Positions 16,958 through 27,572 of a stretch of DNA of 51,987 nt are shown piece by piece. This DNA is from Bilophila sp964538355. Lineage in GTDB: Bacteria; Desulfobacterota; Desulfovibrionia; Desulfovibrionales; Desulfovibrionaceae. The stretch covers positions 1-51,987 of the forward strand of contig CAZIFC010000015.1 of assembly GCA_964538355.1 (NCBI GenBank). Direction: 5' to 3'. A model generated the notes under the pieces. That model saw only the letters and a list, made by a program, of their open reading frames with translations. It was not told the DNA's origin and did not search any database. Numbering within the stretch: the first letter of the stretch is position 1; each line of letters begins with the position of its first letter. Made by a program: the position numbers and the translations under genes.

Positions 16958-18100
16958 ATGCATTTTATTGTAAAGAAAGAAAACATCATTGAAGGGCTTC
17001 AAAAAGCGGCGGGCATCATTCCTACTCGGGCCGGAGCCGCCTACCTGCGTTCTCTCTGGATCAAGGCCGAAGGGGACGTGCTGACCATCATGGCTACGGA
17101 CGCCAATATCGAGTTTACCGGAACCTATCCCGCCGAGGTGAAGGCAGCCGGGCTTGTCGGCGTGAATGGCCGCAACTTCGTGGATCTCGTACGCCGTCTT
17201 CCGGCAGGCGATCTCAGCATCCGCCTCGACGAATCCACCGTTGTTCTGGAGCAGGGACGCCGTACCTACAAACTGCCCGCCAACGATCCGACCTGGTTCC
17301 AGAGCCTCGCGCCCTTCTCCACGGAAGGCGCGGTCGTCTGGTCCGGCGATTTCTTCCAGGAAATCATCGACCGAGTCTTTTTCTGCGTCAGCGACGACGA
17401 AGCCTCCGATGCCATTTCCTGCCTCTACTTCAAGCCCGTTGGCGAAGGGCACATTGAGGTATGCGGCCTGAACGGGCACCAGTTCGCCCTGACCCGGTTC
17501 ACCCACGATGATCTTTCCGCGCTGCTTCCCGAGGAAGGGGTGCTGATCCAGCGCAAGTATGTCGGCGAGCTTCGCAAGTGGCTCGGCGGCGACGAGATCG
17601 AGGTCAACCTTACCGACAAGCGTTTGTTCGTGCGCTCGGGCGACGGACATGAAACCCTCAGCCTCCCCCGTGCGGGCTACGCCTATCCCGACTACTCTCC
17701 CTTCATGTCCCGTCTGGCCGGCCCGGATGTTTCCCTGCTGAAGGTCAGCCGCAAGGAGTGCCTTGAAGCCCTTGACCGTATCAGCATCTTCAATACGGAA
17801 AGCGACCGCTGCACCTATTTCGATCTTTCCGGCAACGAGGCCATGCTTTCGGCGCAGGGGCAGGATACCGGCTCCGCCAACGAGTCGCTCGAAGTTTCCT
17901 ACGACGGAGCCATCGGGCGCATCGCCTTCCCGACCAAGAACCTCATGGAAATCCTTTCGCACTACCAGTCCGGGCAGCTGGCCCTGACCCTGACCGGCCC
18001 GGAAGGGCCCTGCGGCATTTCCGGCACGGAAGATCCCGACTATACCGTGCTGATCATGCCCATGAAAATCGCCGAAGAAAGTTATTACGAAGAAAACTAG
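16958..18100 (+). CDS. dnaN: DNA polymerase III beta subunit (sliding clamp)
   Basis: 380 residues forming three clamp domains; the dimer rings DNA and tethers polymerase III. The start MHFIVKKENIIEGLQKAAGIIP is the normal N-terminus and has AAGGA in front (16943-16947). LWIKAEGDVLTIMATDANIEF, NGRNFVDLVRRLP and a C-terminal partner-binding end (DYTVLIMPMKIAEE) are visible. The usual C-terminal MPM(R/K)L is MPMKI. It lies 139 bases after dnaA, with the 11-bp repeats in the gap. Confidence 0.96.
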   Translation: MHFIVKKENIIEGLQKAAGIIPTRAGAAYLRSLWIKAEGDVLTIMATDANIEFTGTYPAEVKAAGLVGVNGRNFVDLVRRLPAGDLSIRLDESTVVLEQGRRTYKLPANDPTWFQSLAPFSTEGAVVWSGDFFQEIIDRVFFCVSDDEASDAISCLYFKPVGEGHIEVCGLNGHQFALTRFTHDDLSALLPEEGVLIQRKYVGELRKWLGGDEIEVNLTDKRLFVRSGDGHETLSLPRAGYAYPDYSPFMSRLAGPDVSLLKVSRKECLEALDRISIFNTESDRCTYFDLSGNEAMLSAQGQDTGSANESLEVSYDGAIGRIAFPTKNLMEILSHYQSGQLALTLTGPEGPCGISGTEDPDYTVLIMPMKIAEESYYEEN

Positions 18101-18394
18101 ATTGGAGTAGCATGGAGAAAGGCGACCCCTCACGGAAAGCCTTTCTCCGCCCTTCAGGGGCTTTTCCCTGAAGGCGATGAATTGTTTCCTTTCGGTCACA
18201 AAAAAATCCCCCAGCCGGCAGATGGCAGGGGGATGCCCATGCTTTCAGGTGCCGCCGCAAGTGATAGCCCGTATCTTTTGCGGCGGCCTCTGAGGGAGGC
18301 CGGGAGCCGACCGCAGCGGCGGAGCTTACGGCCTGGTTCGGGGAAACCCGGACAACCGGAGGCGACACAACCAACACATGGACTCACAAAGCCT
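18101..18394. other. Structured dnaN-gyrB intergenic region
   Basis: 294 bases with several strong hairpins: 18151-18174 (CCTTCAGGG / CCCTGAAGG), 18206-18234 (terminator-like on the minus strand), 18250-18286 (GCCGCCGCAA / TTGCGGCGGC, long loop) and 18331-18365 (GAAA-capped stem whose 3' side holds CCGGAGG). A six-codon ORF at 18378-18398 overlaps the gyrB start. This looks like a regulated leader rather than empty spacer. Confidence 0.5.
18200..18234 (-). terminator. Minus-strand intrinsic terminator in the gyrB leader
   Basis: ATCCCCC...GGGGGAT stem (18206-18234, one mismatch in an 11-bp stem) followed on the minus strand by TTTTTTTG. No minus-strand gene ends here, so it may finish an antisense RNA or be fortuitous. 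Confidence 0.4.

Positions 18395-18398
<4 letters not shown>
18378..18398 (+). other. Six-codon upstream ORF overlapping the gyrB start
   Basis: ATG at 18378 encodes MDSQSL and stops with TGA at 18396-18398, overlapping the gyrB ATG (18395) as ATGA. GGAGG lies about 15 bases upstream. It could couple gyrB translation to a leader peptide. Confidence 0.25.
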
Positions 18399-20782
<2,384 letters not shown>

Positions 20783-20791
20783 AGGAGAAAA

Positions 20792-20846
20792 CGGGGGAGG
20801 GGAGAGGGAACCCTTCTGAAGAAGGGCTTCCCTCTCCCCTCCCCCG
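20792..20846 (-). repeat. Family A inverted repeat, copy 4 (reverse orientation)
   Basis: A 19-base arm 20792-20810 pairs with 20828-20846, around CCCTTC TGAA GAAGGG. It begins nine bases after the gyrB stop. Confidence 0.85.
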
Positions 20847-20999
20847 GCCCCTCCCCTCTCCCTCCTGAGACGTTCGTCTTTTGGGGTGGGGGCAGGGCGA
20901 AGAACCGGGGATGTCAAAGGCATTCCTCCATTTTTGACAAGCAGGTTCTCGGGCGGCGGAACGTGTTCCTTTCCTAGGAACTTTCCAAAGACACCCGGA

Positions 21000-21035
21000 G
21001 CGGAAGAGAAAACGGCGCAGCCGTTCCTCTTCCGC
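21000..21035 (+). promoter_or_regulatory. Long hairpin in the gyrA leader
   Basis: GCGGAAGAG (21000-21008) pairs with CTCTTCCGC (21027-21035); inside, AACGGC GCA GCCGTT adds six more pairs. No T run follows. Confidence 0.45.
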
Positions 21036-21039
21036 ACTG

Positions 21040-21113
21040 AGGGGGTTTGGGGGGAATCATTCCCCCCAAGCCGGGCCAAGGGGCGGCAGCCCCTTGCCGC
21101 CGGAGGCGCACAC
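21040..21113 (+). repeat. Family B repeat, copy 1 (gyrA leader)
   Basis: Contains TTGGGGGGAA TCA TTCCCCCCAA (21047-21069), then AAGGGGC GGCA GCCCCTT (21078-21095), then GCCGGAGGC. Copy 2 before thrC has the same layout with compensating base changes in both stems. It ends about 20 bases before the gyrA ATG. Confidence 0.75.
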
Positions 21114-21127
21114 CCCAAGGGGATACC

Positions 21128-23566
21128 ATGTCTCAGAATGTGAATATCGAACACGAAATGCGAAAGTCGTACCTGGAGTACTCGCTCAGCGTCATTATCG
21201 GGCGAGCCATTCCAGATGCCCGCGACGGGCTGAAACCGGTGCACCGGCGCATTCTCTTCGCGCAGCAGGAACTGGCGAACGGCTACAACCGCCCGCCCAA
21301 AAAGTGCGCGCGTATCGTCGGTGACGTCATCGGTAAATACCATCCGCATGGCGACTCCGCCGTCTATGACGCCCTTGTCCGCATGGCGCAGGATTTTTCC
21401 ATGCGCGATCCGCTGGAAGACGGACAGGGCAACTTCGGTTCCATCGACGGCGACGCCGCGGCTGCCATGCGTTATACCGAAGTCCGCATGTCCCGGCTCG
21501 CCAGCGAGTTTCTGAACGACATCGACAAGGAAACCGTCGACTTTAGGCCGAACTACGACAACACGCTGGCCGAACCGGTGGTGCTGCCCACGAAAGTCCC
21601 CAATTTGTTACTGAACGGTTCTTCCGGTATCGCCGTCGGTATGGCGACGAACATTCCGCCGCACAACCTGAGCGAGCTGTGCGACGCCCTGCTCCTGCTC
21701 ATCGAAGATCCCGACAGCTCCGTCGAAGATCTGATGGACTGCGTGCAGGGGCCGGACTTCCCGACCGGAGGCTACGTCTACGCGGGCCAGGGCCTGTACG
21801 ACGCCTATACCACCGGGCGCGGCACGGTGAAGGTGCGCGGCAAGGTCGAGATTGAGGAACGCAAGAAGGGGTTCCAGTCCCTGATCATCCGGGAAATCCC
21901 TTTCGGCCTGAACAAGTCCAGCCTGGTGGAAAAGATCGCCTCCCTGATCAATGACCGCAAGATCGACGGGGTTTCCGACCTGCGCGACGAATCCGACCGC
22001 AAGGGCATTCGCGTCGTCATCGAGCTGAAGCGCGGAATCATACCCGAAATCGTCATCAATTCGCTGTACAAGTTCACGCCGCTGGAAACCTCGTTCGGCA
22101 TCAATATGCTGGCGGTTGTGGACAACCGGCCGGTACTTTTGAACCTCAAGACCGCCCTGACCTACTTCCTCGACCATCGCCGTGAAGTGGTGGTGCGCCG
22201 TACCAAGTTTGAACTCCGCAAGGCCGAAGCCCGCGCCCATATTCTGGAGGGGCTGCTGAAGGCCCTTGATCACATCGACGAAGTGGTTGCCCTGATCCGC
22301 GCCTCGGATACCCCGCAGGAAGCCAAGGACCGCCTGATGGCCCGCTTCGAGCTTTCCGACGTGCAGGCCCAGGCCATCCTGGACATGCGGCTCCAGCGTC
22401 TGACCGGCCTTGAGCGCGGCAAGCTGGAAGAGGAATTGCGCGAACTGCTGGAAAAAATCGCGTGGTATCAGTCCATTCTCGCCGATCCCAAAGTCCTTTG
22501 GGGCGTTATCCGCGACGAAGTGGCCTATATCAAGCAGACGTATTCCACGCCGCGCCGCACGGAAGTCATCCGCGAGGCCCTCACCAACATCGACATTGAA
22601 GACCTGCTTCCTGACGACGACGTGGTGATCACGCTGTCGCGCCGCGGGTATATCAAGCGGACGAGCCTTGCCACCTACCAGCAGCAGCGTCGCGGGGGCA
22701 AAGGCGTTGCCGGGGTGCATACCGGCGAAGACGATTTCGTGCAGGAGTTCATCGCCACAACGAACCACCAGTTCTTGTTACTCTTCACTAACAAGGGCCG
22801 GATGCACCAGCTCAAGGTTCATCAGGTGCCCGAGGGCAGCCGCACGGCGAAGGGCGTTCACATCGCCAACCTGCTGCCGATGGAAAAAGACGAGTGGATC
22901 AACACCATCCTGACGGTGCGCGAGTTTGCGGAGGACAAGTACTTCCTGTTTGCCACCCGCAAGGGCATGGTCAAGCGTTCCAGTGCGGCCCTGTACGCCC
23001 GCGGGCGCAAGGGCGGCCTGATTGCTGTCGGCCTGCGCGAGGACGACGAGCTGATCATGGTCCGCGAGATCACGGATGACGATTTCGTGGTGCTGGCGAC
23101 GGCGGACGGTATTGCCATTCGGTTCAGCTGCCTTGATGTCCGCAACATGGGCCGTGGAGCTTCCGGCGTGAAGGGCATCGCCCTTCGCAATGGCGACACC
23201 GTGGTGGCCTGCCTCGTGCTCAAGGAAGACAGCCCGGCGATCATGAGCGTTTCCGCCCTCGGCTTCGGCAAGCGCACCAACGTGGAACTCTACCGCGTGC
23301 AGAGCCGTGGCGGCAAGGGCATCATCAACTTCAAGGTGACGCCCAAGACAGGCCCGGTCATCGGAGCCATGTCCGTAAGCGATGAGGAAGCTCTGGTGCT
23401 GCTCACCTCCACCAACAAGATCATCCGCATGAGCGTGGACGAGATCCGCTCGGTCGGCCGAGCCACCATCGGCGTGCGGCTGGTGAAGCTTGATGACGGT
23501 GCCCGCGTGGTCGGATTTGATACCGTAAACGTGGAAGCCGAGGCGGACGAGGAAGAATCCTTGTAA
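21128..23566 (+). CDS. gyrA: DNA gyrase subunit A
   Basis: 812 residues. The catalytic Tyr116 lies in AAMRYTEVRMS. The quinolone-resistance region reads HPHGDSAVYDALVRMAQ; Ser77 and Asp81 match E. coli Ser83 and Asp87 and are wild type. The C-terminal domain carries the GyrA box QRRGGKG, separating it from ParC. A tail of acidic residues ends the protein (EAEADEEESL). With GyrB it introduces negative supercoils. The start at 21128 gives the standard N-terminus; AAGGGG lies six bases before it. A terminator follows. Confidence 0.97.
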   Translation: MSQNVNIEHEMRKSYLEYSLSVIIGRAIPDARDGLKPVHRRILFAQQELANGYNRPPKKCARIVGDVIGKYHPHGDSAVYDALVRMAQDFSMRDPLEDGQGNFGSIDGDAAAAMRYTEVRMSRLASEFLNDIDKETVDFRPNYDNTLAEPVVLPTKVPNLLLNGSSGIAVGMATNIPPHNLSELCDALLLLIEDPDSSVEDLMDCVQGPDFPTGGYVYAGQGLYDAYTTGRGTVKVRGKVEIEERKKGFQSLIIREIPFGLNKSSLVEKIASLINDRKIDGVSDLRDESDRKGIRVVIELKRGIIPEIVINSLYKFTPLETSFGINMLAVVDNRPVLLNLKTALTYFLDHRREVVVRRTKFELRKAEARAHILEGLLKALDHIDEVVALIRASDTPQEAKDRLMARFELSDVQAQAILDMRLQRLTGLERGKLEEELRELLEKIAWYQSILADPKVLWGVIRDEVAYIKQTYSTPRRTEVIREALTNIDIEDLLPDDDVVITLSRRGYIKRTSLATYQQQRRGGKGVAGVHTGEDDFVQEFIATTNHQFLLLFTNKGRMHQLKVHQVPEGSRTAKGVHIANLLPMEKDEWINTILTVREFAEDKYFLFATRKGMVKRSSAALYARGRKGGLIAVGLREDDELIMVREITDDDFVVLATADGIAIRFSCLDVRNMGRGASGVKGIALRNGDTVVACLVLKEDSPAIMSVSALGFGKRTNVELYRVQSRGGKGIINFKVTPKTGPVIGAMSVSDEEALVLLTSTNKIIRMSVDEIRSVGRATIGVRLVKLDDGARVVGFDTVNVEAEADEEESL

Positions 23567-23595
23567 AAAACCACCTGGCGTTATATGCATGAAAC

Positions 23596-23631
23596 AAAAA
23601 GGGGCCCCGGTATGGACAGGCCCCTTTTTTT
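23596..23631 (+). terminator. gyrA terminator
   Basis: AAAAAGGGGCC stem pairs with GGCCCCTTTTT and continues into a T run (23596-23606 with 23619-23631). Confidence 0.85.
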
Positions 23632-23703
23632 ACGGCAACGGTTGGTTTTTTATCGACTTGCACTTCGCGGAGAAACGCTCCGCGTACACAATGGAGTATG
23701 GGT

Positions 23704-24672
23704 ATGAAGTACACGGGTATCGCTGGAGGGCTGCTTGCCCTGTCGCTGCTGTTTGTTTCGCCTGCGCTGGCGGATGACCAGAAACAGGACGTCCCGCAAG
23801 TCGGCCAGGTGGTCATTGAAAGCATGGGGCCGGCTTCCGGAACCATCCCCAAGGGCAAGCTGGCCGCTATCCTCAACTATATCCACGCGGACAAGCATAT
23901 CTGGTACAAGAACGGTTCCCGGCATACGGCGGAAGCCCCCGGCGGCGGAAACCAGCGCAACAGGCATGACCGCTTTGTCTACAAGATGCGCTACGGCCTT
24001 GGCGACGGCTGGGATATCCGTTTCGCCATGCCCATCGTCATGAACAATTTCCGGGCACACAGCACGCTGACCCCCAACAGTGTGAGCAGCAAGAACGGCA
24101 TAGGGGACACCACCTTTGTTCTGCACAAGCAGTTCCTGAGCCAGCGCGAGGGCGCGCCGGTGAACATGGCATGGGATCTTGGCGTCTGGACTCCCACGGG
24201 CAGCACCTCCAAGGACGGCGTGGGTACGGGCGCGTGGGGCATGATGGGCGGTCTCGGCATCGGTTATGCCTTTGATGGGGGCCGCCAGTTGCTGGAAGGC
24301 GAAGTGATGTACCTCTACCGCGGTGTCGGGCACAGCTCCCGCGTCGACGTCAGCGACGTTTTCCGCCTGAATGGGCGTTACGTTTACGCCCTCAGCCGCA
24401 ACTGGGACATGGGCATTGAAACCCAGTTCGAGCACAATACGGATTCCCGCCGGTACGGACGTTCCAACAACGACGCGAGCACCACATGGTTTGCCGGCCC
24501 TTCGGTGACCTTCAAGATGCCCGAGTACAATGCCTCGCTCGGCGTCAGCACGCAGTTCAGCCTGTATCAGAACTACGACGCGTCCGTGATGATCCGCAAC
24601 GTGGAGTATCCCACGGCGGCATCCCTTGGAGAACGCTGGAAGTTTGAAGCGAAGCTGGCGATCGCTTTTTAG
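23704..24672 (+). CDS. Outer-membrane beta-barrel-like protein (MetA-pathway transporter family)
   Basis: 322 residues with a signal peptide (MKYTGIAGGLLALSLLFVSPALA, cut before DDQ). The mature part alternates hydrophobic and polar residues with many Gly and aromatic ends (MRYGLGDGWDIRFAMPIV, GIGDTTFVLHKQF, WDLGVWTPTGS, WKFEAKLAIAF), as in the putative phenol-degradation/MetA transporter family. The last residue is Phe, as in many outer-membrane proteins. GGAG fits ATG 23704 better than the ATG six bases earlier. A short hairpin (23666-23684) precedes it. Substrate unknown. Confidence 0.7.
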   Translation: MKYTGIAGGLLALSLLFVSPALADDQKQDVPQVGQVVIESMGPASGTIPKGKLAAILNYIHADKHIWYKNGSRHTAEAPGGGNQRNRHDRFVYKMRYGLGDGWDIRFAMPIVMNNFRAHSTLTPNSVSSKNGIGDTTFVLHKQFLSQREGAPVNMAWDLGVWTPTGSTSKDGVGTGAWGMMGGLGIGYAFDGGRQLLEGEVMYLYRGVGHSSRVDVSDVFRLNGRYVYALSRNWDMGIETQFEHNTDSRRYGRSNNDASTTWFAGPSVTFKMPEYNASLGVSTQFSLYQNYDASVMIRNVEYPTAASLGERWKFEAKLAIAF

Positions 24673-25029
24673 GGGATTTTTTGAGCATTGGGGAAGGGGG
24701 GAGAGCTGGGCGGAATGTTTTTGCGGAAAAAAGGAAAGAGGAGGCTATCTTGTGGAAGCGGCAGGGAGCGTCCTCTTTTTTTTGCGGAGGAAAAAGAACG
24801 TTGGTTTTCGGCAGCCTGTTGTTGCAGAACAAGAGCTTGCCACCCGTTTTTTTTTCCCTTACCACCTCAGGAGCAACGATAAAGAATCTCCGGGCCGCTC
24901 GCCCGGAACGTCCCGGAAGCCCTCCGGGGCTTTCCGGGCTGAGGGGGTCCGGGGGGAATCATTCCCCCCGGGCGGGGTCGGGGGCGGCAGCCCCCTGCCT
25001 CCGGAGGACTACCCCTATACGGAGCAACC
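24673..25029. other. Intergenic region before thrC
   Basis: 357 bases, no gene. A purine-rich stretch, a possible weak terminator (AGAGGA...TCCTCTTTTTTTT, about 24738-24782), a hairpin near 24912-24938 and family B repeat 2 (24939-25007). Confidence 0.5.
24939..25007 (+). repeat. Family B repeat, copy 2 (thrC leader)
   Basis: CCGGGGGGAA TCA TTCCCCCCGG (24949-24971) then GGGGGC GGCA GCCCCC (24980-24995), then CTCCGGAGG. It ends some 20 bases before the thrC ATG, mirroring copy 1 at gyrA. Confidence 0.75.
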
Positions 25030-26472
25030 ATGTCAGATCAGTTTCCGACCTACCGGGCGCATATGGAATATGTGTGCCTCGGCTGTGGAGCGCGTCACCC
25101 TATCGACGAACTGCTGTACACCTGCCCGAGCTGCGGAGGCGTGTTCCTGCTTGAGGACACGACCTTTGATGCGCTGAAAAAGCATGACGGCGCATACTGG
25201 CGCAGCCTGTTCGACAGCCGGGCCTCTACCCGCAACACCGCCCTGCGCGGCGTGTTCCGGTTCTATGAGCTGATGGCTCCGGTGCTGGAACAGGAAGACA
25301 TCCTCTATCTTGGCGAAGGCAACACCCCCGTGGTGGACGGCGCACCCGAGCTTCAGAAGAAGCTGGATGCCTCCTTTGCCTTCAAGAACGACGGGCAGAA
25401 CCCCAGCGCATCCTTCAAGGATCGCGGCATGGCCTGCGCCTACAGCTACCTGCGTGCGCTGGTCCGCAAGCATGGCTGGGACGAGGTGCTGACCATCTGT
25501 GCCTCGACCGGAGACACCTCCGCTGCCGCCGCCTTGTACGGTGCGTATGTGGGCGCACCGATCAAGACCGCCGTCTTGTTGCCGCAGGGAAAAGTTACCC
25601 CTCAGCAACTTTCTCAGCCGCTGGGTTCGGGAGCAACCGTGCTCGAAGTGCCTGGCGTGTTCGACGACTGCATGAAAGTCGTTGAACATCTTGCCGAAAA
25701 CTACCGCGTTGCCCTGCTCAACTCCAAGAACAGCTGGCGCATTCTGGGGCAGGAATCCTATGCCTATGAAGTGGCGCAGTGGTTCAACTGGGATTTGGCG
25801 GGAAAGGTGCTGTTCGTGCCCGTGGGCAATGCCGGAAACATCACGGCGGTCATGTCCGGCCTGCTCAAGATGCACCGCCTCGGCATCATCGCCGAGCTTC
25901 CGCGTCTGTTCGGCGTACAGTCCGAACATGCCGACCCGGTGTGGCGTTACTACAGCAAGCCGAAGGCGGAACGCGCCTACGCGCCGGTGGCGGTCCGCCC
26001 GAGCGTCGCGCAGGCAGCCATGATCGGCAATCCGGTATCCTTCCCCCGAGTGCGGAAGCTGGTGGATGCCTACGAAGCCGCGGGCGGGGTCTTTGACGTG
26101 GTGCAGGTTACCGAGCAGGCCATCATGGACGCGACCATCATTGCCAACCGGCACGGCCACATCGTGTGCACGCAGGGCGGGGAATGCCTTGCCGGGCTGC
26201 TCAAGGCCCGCGAAGAAGGCCGGGTTGCCGCGGACGAAAAGGCCGTGCTCGACTCGACGGCGCACGCGCTCAAGTTTTCAGGATTCCAGAACATGTATTT
26301 TGACAACGCCTTCCCGGCGGAATACGGGGTCGCGCCCGATCCCTCTCTGGCAAATCGTCCCTCGCTGGTGATCGAGGCTGCCGAGAAGGAACGCCTTTCC
26401 GTGGAAGACTTCACCAAAGCCGCGGCACGGGCTGTGGCGGATCGGCTGGATCTGGCCCCTCAAAACACTTGA
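25030..26472 (+). CDS. thrC: Threonine synthase
   Basis: 480 residues, a fold-type II PLP enzyme converting O-phosphohomoserine to threonine. A small N-terminal zinc-ribbon-like motif (CLGCG at 17-21 and CPSCGG at about 36-41) precedes the catalytic domain. The PLP lysine is Lys130 in NPSASFKDRGM. The phosphate-binding loop is VGNAGNIT, and STGDTSAAAA is also conserved. The family B repeat lies in the leader. The ferredoxin promoter candidate overlaps the stop codon. EC assignment is confident from the motif set. Confidence 0.93.
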   Translation: MSDQFPTYRAHMEYVCLGCGARHPIDELLYTCPSCGGVFLLEDTTFDALKKHDGAYWRSLFDSRASTRNTALRGVFRFYELMAPVLEQEDILYLGEGNTPVVDGAPELQKKLDASFAFKNDGQNPSASFKDRGMACAYSYLRALVRKHGWDEVLTICASTGDTSAAAALYGAYVGAPIKTAVLLPQGKVTPQQLSQPLGSGATVLEVPGVFDDCMKVVEHLAENYRVALLNSKNSWRILGQESYAYEVAQWFNWDLAGKVLFVPVGNAGNITAVMSGLLKMHRLGIIAELPRLFGVQSEHADPVWRYYSKPKAERAYAPVAVRPSVAQAAMIGNPVSFPRVRKLVDAYEAAGGVFDVVQVTEQAIMDATIIANRHGHIVCTQGGECLAGLLKAREEGRVAADEKAVLDSTAHALKFSGFQNMYFDNAFPAEYGVAPDPSLANRPSLVIEAAEKERLSVEDFTKAAARAVADRLDLAPQNT

Positions 26473-26497
26473 CACCTACCACTTCGGACGCTAAGGC
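26469..26497 (+). promoter_or_regulatory. Putative ferredoxin promoter
   Basis: TTGACA (26469-26474) overlapping the thrC stop codon, 17-base spacer, weak TAAGGC (26492-26497). Confidence 0.35.
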
Positions 26498-26539
26498 AAG
26501 AATGACGGCACGACTGTGCCAGTGGTAGAGACACCATCC

Positions 26540-26557
26540 GGATCATTTGGTTGATCC
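26540..26557 (+). promoter_or_regulatory. Inverted repeat in the ferredoxin leader
   Basis: GGATCA TTTGGT TGATCC lies ten bases before the ribosome site. A second small hairpin (GGCAC/GTGCC, 26507-26520) precedes it. Operator or mRNA-stability element; unassigned. Confidence 0.35.
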
Positions 26558-26580
26558 AGAAAAACTTGGAGGAAATGACG

Positions 26581-26769
26581 ATGTCTTGGAATGTTGCTGT
26601 TGATGCTGACAAGTGCGTGGGTTGTGGCGAATGCGTGGACGTGTGCCCCGTTGAAGTGTATGAAATGACCGACGGCAAGTCCAGCCCGGCCCATGCCGAA
26701 GAATGCCTCGGCTGTGAATCCTGTGTGGAAGTGTGCGAACACGACGCCATCACCGTTGAAGAAAACTAG
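26581..26769 (+). CDS. 2[4Fe-4S] ferredoxin
   Basis: 62 residues. Cluster 1 ligands Cys12, Cys15, Cys18 and distant Cys52; cluster 2 ligands Cys42, Cys45, Cys48 and Cys22 (CVGCGECVDVCP and CLGCESCVEVCE). All eight cysteines are present, so both sites should be [4Fe-4S]. The protein is very acidic, like Desulfovibrio ferredoxins that shuttle low-potential electrons for pyruvate oxidation and hydrogenases. GGAGG (26568-26572) favours ATG 26581 over the ATG six bases upstream. It is monocistronic, with its own terminator. Confidence 0.93.
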   Translation: MSWNVAVDADKCVGCGECVDVCPVEVYEMTDGKSSPAHAEECLGCESCVEVCEHDAITVEEN

Positions 26770-26815
26770 GATTTCATAGGCTGCCGTCCGTTTTTGCGGG
26801 CGGCGGTTTCCGCAA

Positions 26816-26856
26816 GAGGAAGGAGCTTTTTTTCAAGAGGCCCCTTCCTTTTTTTT
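26816..26856 (+). terminator. Ferredoxin terminator
   Basis: GGAAGG (26818-26823) pairs with CCTTCC (26843-26848), followed by eight T. A smaller hairpin GCCGTCCG/CGGGCGGC (26783-26804) precedes it. Confidence 0.65.
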
Positions 26857-26879
26857 CACTCTTACCTATTATCTATCCC

Positions 26880-27572
26880 ATGACCAACTTCATGCCCGAG
26901 CTTATCCCTGTGTTCACTGCGTACGAGGCACTTGTTGCTGAAGCCGACGCGGTGTTTGCCCGCGTGAGCGAGATGCACCCGGACTGCGTGACCTGCAAGC
27001 CCGGTTGCAGCGACTGCTGCCACGCCACCTTTGATCTTTCGCTTGTCGAAGCCATGTACCTCAATGCCCGCTTCGCCGAGAAATACGACTTCGGACCCGT
27101 GCGTTCCCGTATTCTGGAAAACGCCGGGGATGTGGACCGCAAGCTGACCCGCATGAAGCGCGACTATTTCCGCGAACTGCGCGACGCCCAGGCCTCCGAA
27201 GAGGCCATGTCCCACATCATGGATGAGGCCGCCAAGGCCCGTGTCCGCTGTCCGCTGCTTGGCGTGGAGGGCGAGTGCGCCCTGTACGAATACCGCCCCA
27301 TTACCTGTCGCCTGTACGGGATTCCTTCCGCCATCGGCGGGAAGGCCCATGTGTGCGGCAAATCGAATTTTGCTGCGGGCGGCAGTTATCCGACCGTGCA
27401 TGTGGACAAGATTCAGGAACGTCTGGATCGGCTCAGCGTGGAAATCCGGGAACGCGTGCAGTCCCGGTTCAAGGAGCTGCATACCGTGTTCGTGCCGGTC
27501 TCCATGGCCTTGCTCACGAAATATGATGACGCCTATCTTGGCATCGGCCCCGCCCCGAAGGAGTCTCGATGA
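26880..27572 (+). CDS. YkgJ-family cysteine-cluster protein
   Basis: 230 residues. The N-terminal cluster CVTCKPGCSDCCH supplies Cys36, Cys39, Cys43, Cys46 and Cys47. The second signature (CPLLGVEGECALYEYRPITCRLYG) follows around residue 122, with another Cys in HVCGKSNF. This is the CxxxCxxCC metal-binding family, proposed to bind Zn or Fe-S; function unproven. No ribosome site precedes ATG 26880; ATG at 26892 is an alternative. It overlaps the next gene by four bases (ATGA), forming a three-gene operon with an unknown protein and a TPR protein. Confidence 0.8.
   Translation: MTNFMPELIPVFTAYEALVAEADAVFARVSEMHPDCVTCKPGCSDCCHATFDLSLVEAMYLNARFAEKYDFGPVRSRILENAGDVDRKLTRMKRDYFRELRDAQASEEAMSHIMDEAAKARVRCPLLGVEGECALYEYRPITCRLYGIPSAIGGKAHVCGKSNFAAGGSYPTVHVDKIQERLDRLSVEIRERVQSRFKELHTVFVPVSMALLTKYDDAYLGIGPAPKESR

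Larger units (their letters stand above)
20783..21127. other. gyrB-gyrA intergenic region
   Basis: 345 bases with no gene. It contains family A repeat 4 (20792-20846), a long hairpin (21000-21035) and family B repeat 1 (21040-21113) ending just before the gyrA ribosome-binding area. A TTCCTAGGAA palindrome lies near 20973-20982. Confidence 0.6.
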
